The notes: generated by a model not told the origin, from the sequence alone. Counted from the stretch's first letter, positions 14,426 to 26,242 are shown. The stretch: DNA of 64,000 bases from Watersipora subatra (GCF_963576615.1 NC_088715.1:29650463-29714462), one strand, 5' to 3'. A program made the numbers and translations.

Positions 14426-14641
14426 TACTAGCTGTGCTACCTGGCATTGCCTGTGGAATAAAAAGTCTTTGGACAAAAATTGATTTGTATTTAACATACT
14501 AACAACATTTGCTGTTCTAACTTTCAAACTAGATATCATGAGAGAGGTGTTTTGCGCAGTTGAAATAATTGAAGAGAGAAAATAAAAACCACTGTGAGGG
14601 TTTTCTAACTTTGTCAAACACAAGTAACTTTCAAACTTCAT
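14426..14641 (-). repeat. Dispersed repeat R, inverted copy
   Basis: This is a copy of a dispersed family whose right end reads ACGGGCAACGCCGGG followed by CAGCTAGTAT. Here it lies in reverse, starting ACTAGCTGTG at 14428. Other copies are at 16746, 17863, 19455, 23243, 24830 and in two halves at 42195 and 48683. No long frame is preserved. The 177-codon minus-strand frame across it is not conserved in other copies. Confidence 0.7.
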
Positions 14642-15230
14642 ATCATGAGGAAATAATTTTGTGCAGGGCCGGATATTGTCTTTGAAGGCATTAGACACTG
14701 TGTAACTCCTGAAAATACAGGTATTTAACAGATTGATAAAAAACAAATGACAGAAAGTGGTAGTATTTTGTAGTTAAAATTTTTATTAGAACAATGTCGG
14801 CCAAAAATGGTTCAATGAAAAATTAAAGTTAACAGTAAAGAATGGAAACTAACTCAGTAATAATAGCAATGATAGAAAATTTAATAATTTTTATCTCCAA
14901 ACAATATGCTAAAATTATGTTTAAAAAAGGAGAGTTGAAATAAAAATAATAATGCAGCAAAATTTGAAAACTCATATCATTAACTTCAAAAGTTATACAA
15001 AGTTCATAAATGTAAGGAAAGAATGTAAGTCTACATGTATCTATCTATATATATATCTATATATGTAGCATGTGTATATATCTATATATATATTTCTCAA
15101 AGTCTGTATGTCTGTATGTCTGTTGGAAATCCGGCTATGGCTATTATTAGAGCAGCTGAGCTGTAAAACAAAAAAAACTCAAATTCATAGATTTTCATGA
15201 AAATTCATGGAATTCTTACTGTCATTGGAA

Positions 15231-15238
15231 GCCTAACC
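15231..15238. repeat. 8-bp target site duplication, left
   Basis: GCCTAACC here is repeated exactly at 17812-17819. The equivalent place in duplication copy 2 (near 23190) has a single GCCTAACC, the unoccupied site. Confidence 0.9.
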
Positions 15239-15513
15239 TATAGAGTTATCTCCCCCTAAAGTGATAACTACACGAGCATTTCCGGTGCCAACAAGGAGCG
15301 TTTAGGCCACGCCTCTTTTTTGTGCTAGTCAGTCGTAGTGATTGACTAGATCAATAACATCAGCCATGAGAAGGGTTAAACAAGGATCATGAATTCTAGT
15401 TGAGATAGTAATTAATGCTCATATTAAAGAAATGATGATTATAGTTTATTACTCTAATATATGCTTATTATTTAAAGCAATTCAATACCTACCAGGGATT
15501 GCTAAACATATTA

Positions 15514-16572
15514 TGGAAATGTTTACTTTTTCATTTCCATAAACATAAATATTTCCATAGTTTTAGGGAAATGGATATGGAAATTTTATTTTACAAGTAT
15601 GGAAATGGTATGAAAATGGAAATAATATGGAAATGAATTATGGAAATGCATTGGAAATGGAAATTAATTATGGAAATGGAATTAATATGGAAATGAATTA
15701 TGGAACTTTTATGGAAATAGAAATAATATGGAAATGAATTATGGAAATGGAAATAATATGGAAATGGAAATACTATGAAAATGAAGTAGGGAAATGGAAT
15801 TAATATGGAAATAAATTATGGAAATAGAAATAATATGGAAATGAGTTATGGAAATGGAATTAATATGGAAATGAATTATGGAAATAGAAATAATATGGAA
15901 ATGGAAATGAATTATGGAAATGCTATGGAAATGGAAATGAATTATGGAAATGGAATTAATGAGGAAATGAATTATGGAACTTTTATGGAAATTGAAATAA
16001 TATGGAAATGAATTATGGAAATGGAAATAATATGGAAATGGAAATAATATGGAAATGAATTATGGAAATGGAACTTTTATGGAAATGGAAATAATATGGA
16101 AATGAATTATGGAAATGGAAATAATATGGAAATGGAAATAATATGGAAGTGAATTATGGAAATGGAATTAATATGGAAATGAATTATGGAAATGGAAATA
16201 ACACGGAAATGGAAATAATATGGAAATGAATTATGGAAATGGAATTAATATGGAAATGAATTATGGAACTTTTATGGAAATGGAAATAATATGGAAATGA
16301 ATTATGGGAATGGAAATAATATGGAAATGGAAATACTATGGAAATGAAGTAGGGAAATGGAATTAATATGGAAATGAATTATAGAAATGGAAATAATATG
16401 GAAATGGAAATGAATTATGGAAATGGAATTAATATGGAAATGAATTATGGAACTTTTATGGAAATGGAAATAATATGGAAATGAATTATGGAAATGCTAT
16501 GGAAATAATATGGAAATGAAGTAGGGAAATATTATGGAAATAGAAATAATATGGAAATGAATTATGAAAATG
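15514..16572. repeat. GGAAATGNAAT-type minisatellite inside transposon
   Basis: More than 1 kb of imperfect tandem units is built from ATGGAAATGGAAATAAT and ATGGAAATGAATT variants. Higher-order units recur, for example the phrase ending GGAACTTTTATGG at several places. The short plus-strand frame 15805-16011 merely translates the repeat (MEMNYGN units) and is not a gene. Confidence 0.9.
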
Positions 16573-16745
16573 GAAATTGTGACATACACGTAATCCCTGA
16601 ACACTACATGACTTGCCAAGGCACTGAATAGATAGTAAGTGAAAGTGAAGGTAATGCAAGCAGTTACGCATAGATAACATACATAGTCATACTGGGGTTG
16701 TATTACATTGGTGTGATGGGAAGCTAATCAACTGCCATCAACTAT

Positions 16746-17010
16746 GACCTGTACTACCCGGTGTTGCCCGAGTAATAAAAAAGTATTTGGACAGAAAATT
16801 TATTTTTATATAACATTTACTATTCTAACTTTTAAACTTCATATCATGAGAAAATATTTTTAAGCAGCTTAAATGAATTAGGAGGAAAAAGAAAACAACT
16901 CTAAAGGTTTGCAAGCTTTTTCAAACAACTACAACTTTTAAATTTCATATCATGAAAGAAGTGTTTTGTTGAAATAAATTAGGAAAAAAAATAAAACTGT
17001 AAATGTATTT
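16746..17010 (-). repeat. Dispersed repeat R, inverted copy inside hAT-like element
   Basis: It starts GTACTACCCGGTGTTGCCCG, the reverse of the family's right end, and continues with the family's AAAAAGTATTTGGACAGAAAA equivalent. It lies between the inner inverted arms of the 15239-17811 element, so it was captured or inserted there. Confidence 0.65.
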
Positions 17011-17450
17011 AAATGTGAAATAATTAGCAAGTAATGGCTAAATATAATCTGTTTAGCTATTATTAGAATGAAAAATTATTTAATAAATAAGGTAATAAAA
17101 AAGTCTATTTTATTTTTAAATAATTATAATTTAGTATAATTAAGTATAATTTATTTTTATCTAACATATAACAACATTTGCCACTCTAACTTTCAAACTT
17201 TTTGCTTGCTTACATCAAGCAAAAATGTCCACTAACTATTGGACATCTTTGCTTCAAGTTAGTCTATGTATTTGATTGATATGTATTGAAATGTAAGATT
17301 ACATGCAAGGGCTGTTTGTGAACAGAGGTGACAATGAATCACTCTATCACCATACAATGTCAATACTTTCAGTTGATGGCAGTCGATTAGCTTCCCATCA
17401 CAGCAATGTAATACAACCCCAGTATGACTATCTATCTTATCTATGAATAA

Positions 17451-17495
17451 CCAATGATATACAGCCCCTCATGTGTGGGGGCTGTATATCATTGG
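17451..17495. repeat. 18-bp-arm perfect hairpin
   Basis: Arms CCAATGATATACAGCCCC (17451-17468) and its exact complement (17478-17495) are separated by nine bases. It lies in the right part of the hAT-like element. Confidence 0.8.
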
Positions 17496-17811
17496 AGTAA
17501 CTAGTTGCATTAACTAATTTACTTAACACCATCTGTTCAGTGCCTTTGCAATGCATGTAGGTATTGAATTGCTTTAAATAATAAGCATATATTAGAGTAA
17601 TAAACTATAATCATCATTTATTTAATATGAGCAATAATTACTATCTTAACTGGAAATTCATGATCATTCTCATGGCTGACGTTATTGTTCTGTCGATCAC
17701 TACGATTGACTAGCACAAAAAAGGGGCGCGGCCTAAACGCTCCTTGTTGGCACCGGAAACGCTCGTGCTGTTGAATGCACAGTTATCACTCTAGGGAGAG
17801 ATAACTCTATG

Positions 17812-17819
17812 GCCTAACC
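17812..17819. repeat. 8-bp target site duplication, right
   Basis: An exact repeat of GCCTAACC from 15231-15238, directly after the right inverted repeat. The original sequence resumes after it, as in copy 2. Confidence 0.9.
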
Positions 17820-17862
17820 TTATTAACTAACTTGGTGGAGTTTCCATTGGCAATATGCCAGG

Positions 17863-18082
17863 CCACTAGCTTGAAATGTACAGTTGTTTGACAGAGTTTT
17901 AAAACATTTACAGTTGTTTTTATTTCTCTTTTAATTTATGCCAACTACACAACACACTTATCTCATGATATGTAGTTTGAAAGTTAGAATGGCAAATGTT
18001 GTAATATGTTAAATACAAATCAATTTTCTGTCCAAAGACTCTTCTATTACACGGGCAACGCCGGGTGGCACAGCTAGTATAT
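17863..18082 (+). repeat. Dispersed repeat R, copy
   Basis: A forward copy of family R. It has AAAGTTAGAATGGCAAATGT in the middle and ends CGGGCAACGCCGGGTGGCAC then AGCTAGTAT. The matching copy in duplication copy 2 is at 23243-23460. Confidence 0.7.
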
Positions 18083-18186
18083 CTATATTTCCAAGTAAGA
18101 AGGATTATCGCATTGTTTGAAAAAATGGCTCAATAGTGAAACATGATCTAACTAAAATAAAACTTGAGTTAAAGTTACCAAAGTTG

Positions 18187-18231
18187 TTAAAGCATTTTAC
18201 TACTAAACTAGTTAGTAGTAAAATGCTTTAA
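18187..18231. repeat. 20-bp-arm perfect hairpin, copy 1
   Basis: TTAAAGCATTTTACTACTAA and its exact complement are separated by ACTAG. Imperfect complementarity continues outward for about 40 bases each side, giving a larger palindromic element. The hairpin is kept exactly in the second duplicate at 23566-23610. Confidence 0.85.
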
Positions 18232-19454
18232 CCAGTCTGGTAACTCTTACTCAAATTTGATTTGATTTCTCAAAGTTTGTAATTGTATGTAAATATAAGA
18301 GAGCGTGGAATAACTGATACTTGTAATATTACGTGATAAGTCTTATAGTAAGTTTTACAGACAATCTAACGGATAATTCTACAGCAATCTCACAAATGTT
18401 TGTTGTAAAATGTGGTATTAATTACAAATCACTAATTAGTTAGGTATAGAAGAAAATATGTGAAAGCTAACACAAAAAGCAAGCCCTGATAGGAACATAC
18501 AAACAAAGATGCTTTAACTTGAACTAAAAGAAATAACGTAATAAGATTTTATAAGCAAAAAAAATCTTCGTTTGTATTTAACAATCAGGAAAAATAATTC
18601 TTAACAGGGGCGTCGTAACGCGTGACTGCATTAATAAAACAATCAGCGTGCACTATAGCTTTTTCCATAGCTAGACGCACACACCAACACTTTAAATATG
18701 CACATACATTTTTTTGCTCAACTCTATGAAAATCGAAGCCTTTTTGTTCTCACCATACTAAGACGAATTTGATTTCTGCCATTAAATGTCAACAACAATT
18801 TCTCTCAAAGTTAAAATTTGGCGATTGTATATCAGTTCAGCTTTACCCATTATAGACAAAACAGGTTTGCAAAGAGATAAGTGATAAAATTTTAATAACA
18901 TATGTACTGAAATAAATATGAAACTTCATTCAATTATGTTTTAATAAGACAAATTCATATAAGTTAGATTCAGTGTTTACAGTTTTTATGTTACACATCT
19001 GTCTCGAAGGGGAGAAATCTCCATATAGTACATTGTAATGTTACATTTTATTGCAGATCATAACTACAAAATGCACTAGTTATTGTATGTAGCTAAACAT
19101 AGTTACCAAGATTAGCCTGTTGTTTTGTTCCCAATTTATATCGATGATGATTTTGGTAACTTTTACTAAAAAGTGATTGCATTAGATAATTTGTATGGGT
19201 TTCTATACCACTCTATACGTCTATTTGATGTTTTGGCCTTATGATTACAATGCTGAAACGAATTAAAATCATATACACTGTACCTGTATGCCAAATAACC
19301 TTTCATCATAATCATATTAAGACGAACTATGTCGATCAATTGTTTACTAATGAACTCAGATTTACATTTAAAAACCTTTACAGTTTTCTTTTCCTCGTAA
19401 TTTATTTCAAATAACTCTATTTCAACAGCTTCTTTCATGATGTTAAATTGAAAA

Positions 19455-19648
19455 GTTACAATTTTGTAATAAACTTTGAAAACCTTTACATTCGTTTTTC
19501 TTTTTTCTCTCAATTCATCTAAATTATACACAAACACTTATCTCATAATATGAAGTTTAAAAGTTAGAATGGTAATTGCTGTATATGTTAAAAAAAACTA
19601 ATTTGCTGTCCAAAGACTTTTTTCAGGCAACGCCGGGCATTCAACTAC
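19455..19648 (+). repeat. Dispersed repeat R, variant copy
   Basis: A diverged, shortened forward copy ending GGCAACGCCGGGCATTCAAC in place of the longer end. The counterpart in the second duplicate is at 24830-25022. Confidence 0.6.
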
Positions 19649-19880
19649 TTTTTTTATAAAATTCAATATCAGCTTTTTGACAAACATGAGGTTTGATGGG
19701 TGTGCAATAGACTTTTAAACACTCCTACATCTTGAATAAGCAATTGCGATTGAGATACATACTTGTCAACTCTCATGCAATGGGTGCAAGACTCACCCAA
19801 TTGCCCAATGCCTAACGTATCTCATAACCGTGTCACATGATTCCCCATTTTACCCAAGAAAACCTGTTTTTTTACTAATT

Positions 19881-21008
19881 TTAGTTGGAAGTTTGAAGTT
19901 AATTAAAATATAAATATATAGCTTTAAAAGTTTGTGTGTCATCTGTTAACAAGTATATATAGTAATAGCTACTATAATTTTGGAACGAAAAGCTCGCTTT
20001 ATACAGGATTTGAACTCACAGAGATTGCTACCAAAAACTTCCAAACACATATTTAACCACTCAGCTATACAGCTTTTTATACTCTAGTATTCCATTGCTC
20101 TTATCATAAACCATCAGGGCTGTATTGTCCAAAAAAGAGTGGTCAGGAGAATGTCAATTGATAGTAGCCAGAGGGCCGACAACCCAACTCGGCTCTGCGG
20201 GTCTGGGAGGAGAGCTGAGGCACCCTCCCAAAGAAGGGGGTTGGGGAACCCTCCCCCAAGAAAATTTTGAAATTTAAGAGCAAAATTACAGCATTTTAAA
20301 GTGTATCTTGTATTTTCTAATGTGGATATCCAGGTCCTGCTAAAGTGAGTTATTTCAAGTATTGCAAAGAGAGATAGCTACAGCTACAGAGTTACATGGT
20401 TTTGAGTTTTAACCATATATATGTGTATAATGTACATTTATTGTCATAAATATACATGTATACATGTACATGTGTACATGGAAGATTTATTGTTATAGCT
20501 TGAAACTTGTCTTCTAAAAACTGAATTCCAGAGCAGCTGTTTCAGTTACAAAGATAAGTTTAAATAATATATTACTTGCACCAGGGTAAGACAAAAATAT
20601 AGATTACTTGGCCTGCTTAAAACTTACAAAGCTTAAATTATGACCACCTAGGAGTACATTTACAAACATACACAAACATACATGTACATATGAGATTGAT
20701 TGTTCAAGCTTAACGCTAGTCTTCTAAAAAAACTCTTCTTCTGTCAATGTGTCCATGGCAAAAATCTTTCACAGCTGATTATGTATATATATCAAAATCT
20801 TTATTTATGAGTAATATTAGAAGATTATTTAGACAACCTGCCCCATGATGTTCCTCATAGTTGCTTGGATTTGCTTCAATGCAGAAAAATATATCTCACC
20901 CACTGCTTAGGTGGCTGGCAAAACCGTTAAGCTCATCGAGTCTCTCCATTGCATTGTTAGTTGCGCTAGAGGGCTAGGTAATTACGTGTATTACCTAGCC
21001 CTCTAGCG
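19881..21008. repeat. 1.1-kb composite repeat, copy 2 (insertion)
   Basis: This is a second copy of the 12946-14085 repeat, present here but absent from the equivalent place in duplication copy 2 (near 25252), so it inserted after the duplication. Its right end adds a perfect 19-bp-arm hairpin, 20964-20982 against 20990-21008 (arm CGCTAGAGGGCTAGGTAAT, seven-base loop). The copy at 12946 has only the first arm. I see no target duplication. Confidence 0.8.
19999..20074 (-). repeat. tRNA-like SINE module
   Basis: Same module as at 13066-13143, with A-box TAGCTGAGTGGTTAA and B-box GAGTTCAAATCC on the minus strand. Both boxes are intact. Confidence 0.6.
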
Positions 21009-21568
21009 TATTCATATTCAAGTAGTAATCATATACTTACTACTAATAAACATCTATGCATAAACATATTTGTAGCATTTTCATCTATTAAAAACCTCCA
21101 CAACATTTGGTTTCTACATGGAGTTATAGGTATTATCTTTCCCTGTGGTATTTTTATATGCTATGAAAGTTTACCCAACTTATCAAATCCTCGTGTTTTC
21201 ATTGCCTCTAAAATAGACTCTCAATCCTTTCCCTAATCCGGGGTTGGCAGGTTTGTAGAGATAATTGACTGCACCAGTAGCACGAGACTACAGAAACGTT
21301 TTGAAATGAGGACATATGTTTATTTCATATAGATACGACAGACACTTGTAATTGATCAGTTGTTGTTAGCAGTTTAAAACAAAGCTACTATATGTACTTA
21401 ATATTGTTGAGTTAAAAAGTTAAACACACAGACATATGCCAATCTAATACCAGATGATGATTATGGTGGACGCCGGGCCATGACGTTACATTTCTTATTT
21501 TATTGTATGTGTGGTCCTTTTCTATTTTGTCGTTGTTTTACTCTTTGTGCTGTCACTTGTCGTAACTC

Positions 21569-21865
21569 ATGCTGTTGTCTTTTTTATTGCATTTTCTTTT
21601 TTATTATATCTTTGTTTTACTAGTGATGCTATCATTTATCTTTACGTGTTGTCATAACAACGCACTATTGATCCTGCTTATTCACCTTGTTAGCCTGCAT
21701 TTTTACCGTTTGCCATTAGCAGTTACGGGTCATGGTGTTATATATAAAGGAGCGCGCTCACTTAGTGTTGCAGAGCAAATGGCCATACACTCCTCGGCTA
21801 GTAGATTTCCTTCTCTAATAAAAAACAGAACGAAACCACGTGCAGTTTATTTCTGTATCAAATAG
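21569..21865 (+). other. 98-codon conserved frame over a promoter-like or LTR-like segment
   Basis: An open frame of 98 codons is kept, with about 10 substitutions, in both duplicates (here and 25805-26101). It contains a strong TATA box (TATATAAAGG at 21741), a hydrophobic N-terminal half and a basic C-terminal half. The DNA also carries an AATAAAAAACAG signal about 80 bases after the TATA box. TATA, short transcript and polyadenylation signal together resemble a solo LTR, so the reading frame may be incidental. I cannot tell a small gene from an LTR here, and I recognise no protein family. Confidence 0.3.
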
Positions 21866-22006
21866 TCTAGATCGTGCCAAGTAAAGACCGGCAAAATTCT
21901 TTACATTATAACCAGGTCAATAGCTTAGCTGTGCACATCAAAACGTCATGAAAAGGAGCTGCAACTGAGTAAGAACTCCATAAACTTTACATGCATGTGC
22001 AATTAT

Positions 22007-22645
22007 TAAACCATAACTGTCACAAACAACTTTTATTGTAGTTACTAAGTAAATCAGACACGCTGATTCCGATTTTGTACTCAAAATAAAGATTAGTCTA
22101 CTAACCTTCAAAGTCATTTAGGCTTTTTTAAAGCGTTTTAAAATCCGTTTCGAAAACAGCACAATCGGCATGACAAGCTCCGCCCATAAATATCCGACGA
22201 AACCTAGCTTTTTCAAAACGTAAGTTCGGAATGTTTAGTCCGATTTAGAATAATAGAGAAAGGTGTCTTAAAACCCATTATTATCTAAATCCAGCCTGTA
22301 AAATAATTTCAGTTTTTTATGAAAGGGATATAAACTATTTAAAATTGCCCGCAGCTCGTTACATAAAGTTTAAATGGGCTGGACGCCGAGAAAAATGAGC
22401 TCAAAAGCACGGTTTTATCACAAGCTAGCTTTGTTATTGCGCTTTTTAAATATGCAATGCTAAATAGCTTATCTACCTTTCAAAAAAGACTGATATTATT
22501 TTTAAGGCTGAATTTAGATATTAATGGATTTTAAAACACCCATCTCCATTATTCTAAATCGGTCTAAACATACCTACGTAACTTCTGTTCCTAAAAAACT
22601 ATGTTATGTCACGTATTTATGGGCAGAGCTTGTTATGCCGATTGT
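22007..22645. repeat. Foldback element, right arm truncated
   Basis: The left arm starts AAACCATAACTGTCAC. The right arm (about 22490-22645) is its complement but stops at the duplication breakpoint. The complete version is 26243-27036. Shared blocks include ACAAGCTCCGCCCATAAATA and its complement. Confidence 0.8.
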
Positions 22646-23242
22646 ATCATTGCAGAATATTGTCTTTGGAGGCATTAGACAATGTGTAACTTCTGAGAAT
22701 ATGTGTATTTAACAGATTGATAAAAACAAATGACAGAAAGTGGTAGTATTTTGTAGTTAAAATTTTATTAGAACAATGTCGGTCAAAAATGGTTCAATGA
22801 AAAATTAAAATTAACAGTAAAGAATGGAAACTAACTCAGTAATACTAGCAGCGATAGAAAAATTAATAATTTTTAACTCCAAACAATATGCTAAAATTAT
22901 GTTTAAAAAAGGAGAAAAGAATTAACAATGATAATGCAGCAAACTTTGAAAACTCATATCATTAACTTCAAAAGTTATACAAAGTTCATAAATGTGAGGA
23001 GAGAATGTAAGTCTACACGTATCTATCTATATATATATATATCTATATATATATTTCTCAAAGTCTGTATGTCTGTATGTCTGTTGGAAATCCGGCTATG
23101 GCTATTATTAGAACAGCTGAGCTGTACAACAAAAAAACTCAAATTTATAGAATTTCATGGAAATTCATGGAATTCTTACTGTCATTGGAAGCCTAACCTT
23201 ATTAACTAACTTAATGGAGTTTTTATTGGCAATATGCCAGGC

Positions 23243-23460
23243 CACTAGCTTGAAAGGTACAGTTGTTTTACAGAGTTTTTAAACCTTTACAGTTGTTTTT
23301 ATTTCTCTTTTAATTTATGTCAACTACACGACACACTTATCTCATGATATGTAGTTTGAAAGTTAGAATGGCAAATGTTGTTATATGTTAAATACAAATC
23401 AATTTTCTATCCAAAGACTTTTCTATTACACGGGCAACGCCGGGTGGCAAAGCTAGTATA
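23243..23460 (+). repeat. Dispersed repeat R, copy
   Basis: Counterpart of 17863-18082 in the second duplicate, ending CGGGCAACGCCGGGTGGCA then AAGCTAGTAT. Confidence 0.7.
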
Positions 23461-23565
23461 TCTATATTTCCAAGTAAGAAGGATTATTGCATTGTTTGAA
23501 AAAATGGCTCAATAGTGAAGCAGGATCTAACTCAAATAAAACTTGAGTTAAAGTTACCAAAATTG

Positions 23566-23610
23566 TTAAAGCATTTTACTACTAAACTAGTTAGTAGTAA
23601 AATGCTTTAA
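23566..23610. repeat. 20-bp-arm perfect hairpin, copy 2
   Basis: The same perfect palindrome as 18187-18231, with identical arms and loop, in the second duplicate. Confidence 0.85.
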
Positions 23611-24829
23611 CCGTTCTGGTAACTCTTACTCAAATTTGATTTGATTTCTCAAAGTTTGTAATTGTATGTAAATATAAGAGAGCGTGGAATAACTGATACT
23701 TGTAATCTTACGTGATAAGTTTTATAGTAAGTTTTACAGACAATCTAACGGATAATTTTACAGCAATCTCACAAATGTTTGTTGTAAAATGTGGTATTAA
23801 TTACAAATTACTAATTATTTAGGTATAGAAGAAAATATGTGAAAGCTAACACAAAAAGCAAGCCCTGATAGGAACATACAAACAAAGATGCTTTAACTTG
23901 AACTAAAAGAAATAACGTAATAAGATTTTATAAGCAAAAAAAATCTTCGTTTGTATTTAACAATCAGGAAAAATAATTCTTAACAGGGGCGTCGTAACGC
24001 GTGACTGCATTAATAAAACAATCAGCGTGCACTATAGCTTTTTCCATAGCTGGACGCACACACCAACACTTTAAATATGCACATGCATTTTTTTGCTCAA
24101 CTCTATGAAAATCGAAGCCTTTTTGTTCTCGCCATACTAAGACGAATTTGATTTCTGCCATTAAATGTCAACAACAATTTATCTCAAAGTTAAAATTTGG
24201 CGATTGTATCTCAGTTCAGCTTTATCCATTATGGACAAAACAGGTTTGCAAAGAGATAAGTGATAAAATTTTAATATCATATATACTAAAATAAATATGA
24301 AATTTCTTTCAATTATGTTTTAATAAGCCAAATTCATATAAGTTAGATTCAGTGTTTACAGTGTTTATGTTACACATCTGTCTCGAAGGTGAGAAATCTC
24401 TATATAGTACATTGTAATGTTGCATTTTTTTTGCAGATCATAACCACAAAATGCACTAGTTATTGTATGTAGTTAAATATAGTTACCAAGATTAGCCTGT
24501 TGTTTTGTTCCCAATTTTTATTGATGATGATTTTGGTAACTTTTACTAAAAGTTGATTGCATTAGATAATTTGTATGGGTTTCTATACTACTCTATACGT
24601 CTATTTGATGTTTTGGCTTTTTGATGACAATGCTGAAGCGAATTAAAATCATATACCTGTATGCCAAATAACCTTTCATCATAATCATATTAAGGCGAAC
24701 TATATCGATCAATTATTTACCAATGAACTCAGATTTACATTTAAAAATCTTTACAGTTTTATTTTCCTCGTAATTTATTTCAAATAACTCTATTTCAACA
24801 GCTTCTTTTATGATGTTAAATTTAAAAGT

Positions 24830-25022
24830 TACAATTTTGTAATAAAGTTTGAAAACTTTTACAGTCGTTTTCTTTTTTCTCTCAATTCATCTAAATTATA
24901 CAAAAACACTTTTCTCATAATATGAAGTTTAAAAGTTAGAATGGTAATTGCTGTATATGTTAAAAAAACTAATTTGCTGCCCAAAGACTTTTTTCAGGCA
25001 ACGCCGGGCATTCAACTACTTT
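24830..25022 (+). repeat. Dispersed repeat R, variant copy
   Basis: Counterpart of 19455-19648 in the second duplicate, with the same shortened end GGCAACGCCGGGCATTCAAC. Confidence 0.6.
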
Positions 25023-25804
25023 TTTTATAACATTCAAAATCAGCTTTTTGACAAACATGAGGTTTGATGGGTGTGCAATAGACTTTCAAACACTCCTACA
25101 TCCTGAATAAGCAAGTGCGATTGAGATACATACTTGCCAACTCTCATGCAATGGGTGCAAGACTCACCCAATTGCCCCATGCCTAACGTATCTCATACCC
25201 AAGTCACACGATTCCCCCATTTTACCGTAGAAAACCTCTTTTTTTACCAATATTCAAGTAGTAATCATATACTTACTACTAATAAACAACTATGCATAAA
25301 CATATTTGTGGCATTTTCATGTATCAAAAACCTCCACAACATTTGGTATCTACATGGAGTTATTGGTATTATCTTTCCCTGTGGTGTTTTTATACGCTAT
25401 GAAAGTTTACCCAACTTATCAAATCCTCGTGTTTTCATTGCCTTCAAAATAGACTCTCAATCCTTTCCCTAATCCGGGGTTGGCAAATTTGTAGAAATAA
25501 TTGACTGCAGCCGTAGCACGAGACTACAGAAACGTTTTGAAATGAGGACATATGTTTATTTCATATAGATACGGCAGACACTTGTAATTGATCAGTTGTT
25601 GTTAGCAGTTTAAAGCAAAGCTAGTATATGTGCTTAATATTGTTGAGTTAAAACGTTAACCACACAGAGATATGCCAATCTAATACCAGATGATGATTGT
25701 GGTGGACGCCGGGCCATGACGTTTCATTTCTTATTTTATTGTATGTGTTGTCCTTTTTTATTTTGCAGTTGTTTTACTCTTTGTGCTGTCACTTGTAGTA
25801 ACTC

Positions 25805-26101
25805 ATGATGTTGTCTTTTTTATTGCATATTCTTTTTTATTATATCTTTGTTTTACTAGTGATGCTATCATTTATCATTACTTGTTGTCATAACAACGCA
25901 CTATCAATCCTGCTTATTCACCTTGTTAGCCTGCATTCTTACCGTTTGCCATTAGCAGTTACGGGTCATGCTGTTATATATAAAGGAGCGCGCTCACTTA
26001 GTGTTGCAGAGCAAATGGCCGTACATTCCTCGGCTAGTAGATTTCCTTCTCTAATAAAAAACAGAACGAAACCACGGGCAGTTTATTTCTTTATCAAATA
26101 G
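25805..26101 (+). other. 98-codon conserved frame, second duplicate
   Basis: Paralogue of 21569-21865. Frame, TATA box (TATATAAAGG at 25977) and length are kept. The few amino-acid changes lie mainly in the hydrophobic half. The same uncertainty between small gene and LTR-like promoter applies. Confidence 0.3.
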
Positions 26102-26242
26102 TCTAGATCGTGCCAAGTAAAGACCGGCAAAATTCTTTACATTAAAATTAGGTCAATAGCTTAGCTGTGCACATCAAAACATCATGAAAAGGAGCTGCAA
26201 CTGAGTAAGAACTCCCTAACCTTTACATGCATGTGCAATTAC

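Larger units (their letters stand above)
15239..17811. mobile_element. Non-autonomous hAT-like transposon, long inverted repeats
   Basis: The element begins TATAGAGTTATC and ends with the complement of CATAGAGTTATC. Inverted arms of about 250 bp (15239-15490 against 17558-17811) include matching CCGGTGCCAACAAGGAGCG blocks. More internal sequence is also inverted (16680-16745 against 17380-17440). An exact 8-bp target duplication GCCTAACC flanks it and an empty site exists in the neighbouring duplicate. Eight-bp duplications with CA-starting ends fit the hAT superfamily, but no transposase is encoded, so that is inference. The centre holds a minisatellite and an inverted copy of repeat R. Confidence 0.85.
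14673..22645. repeat. 4.2-kb tandem duplication, copy 1 (with two insertions)
   Basis: The sequence from ATATTGTCTTTG at 14673 to the break near 22645 repeats directly from 22657 to 26884. Copy 1 is longer only because of two later insertions: the 2.57-kb inverted-repeat element at 15239-17811 and the 1.1-kb repeat at about 19881-21008. After subtracting them, both copies are about 4.2 kb. The right breakpoint cuts through the right arm of a foldback element that is complete only in copy 2. Confidence 0.88.

Noticed and set aside
14213..14746. 177-codon minus-strand open frame
   Set aside because: It runs through an inverted copy of repeat R and the start of the duplication. The frame is not kept in the other copies and no domain is seen.
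15805..16011. Repetitive protein of MEMNYGN units
   Set aside because: It is a translation of the minisatellite. Neighbouring units break the frame and the array is non-coding in character.
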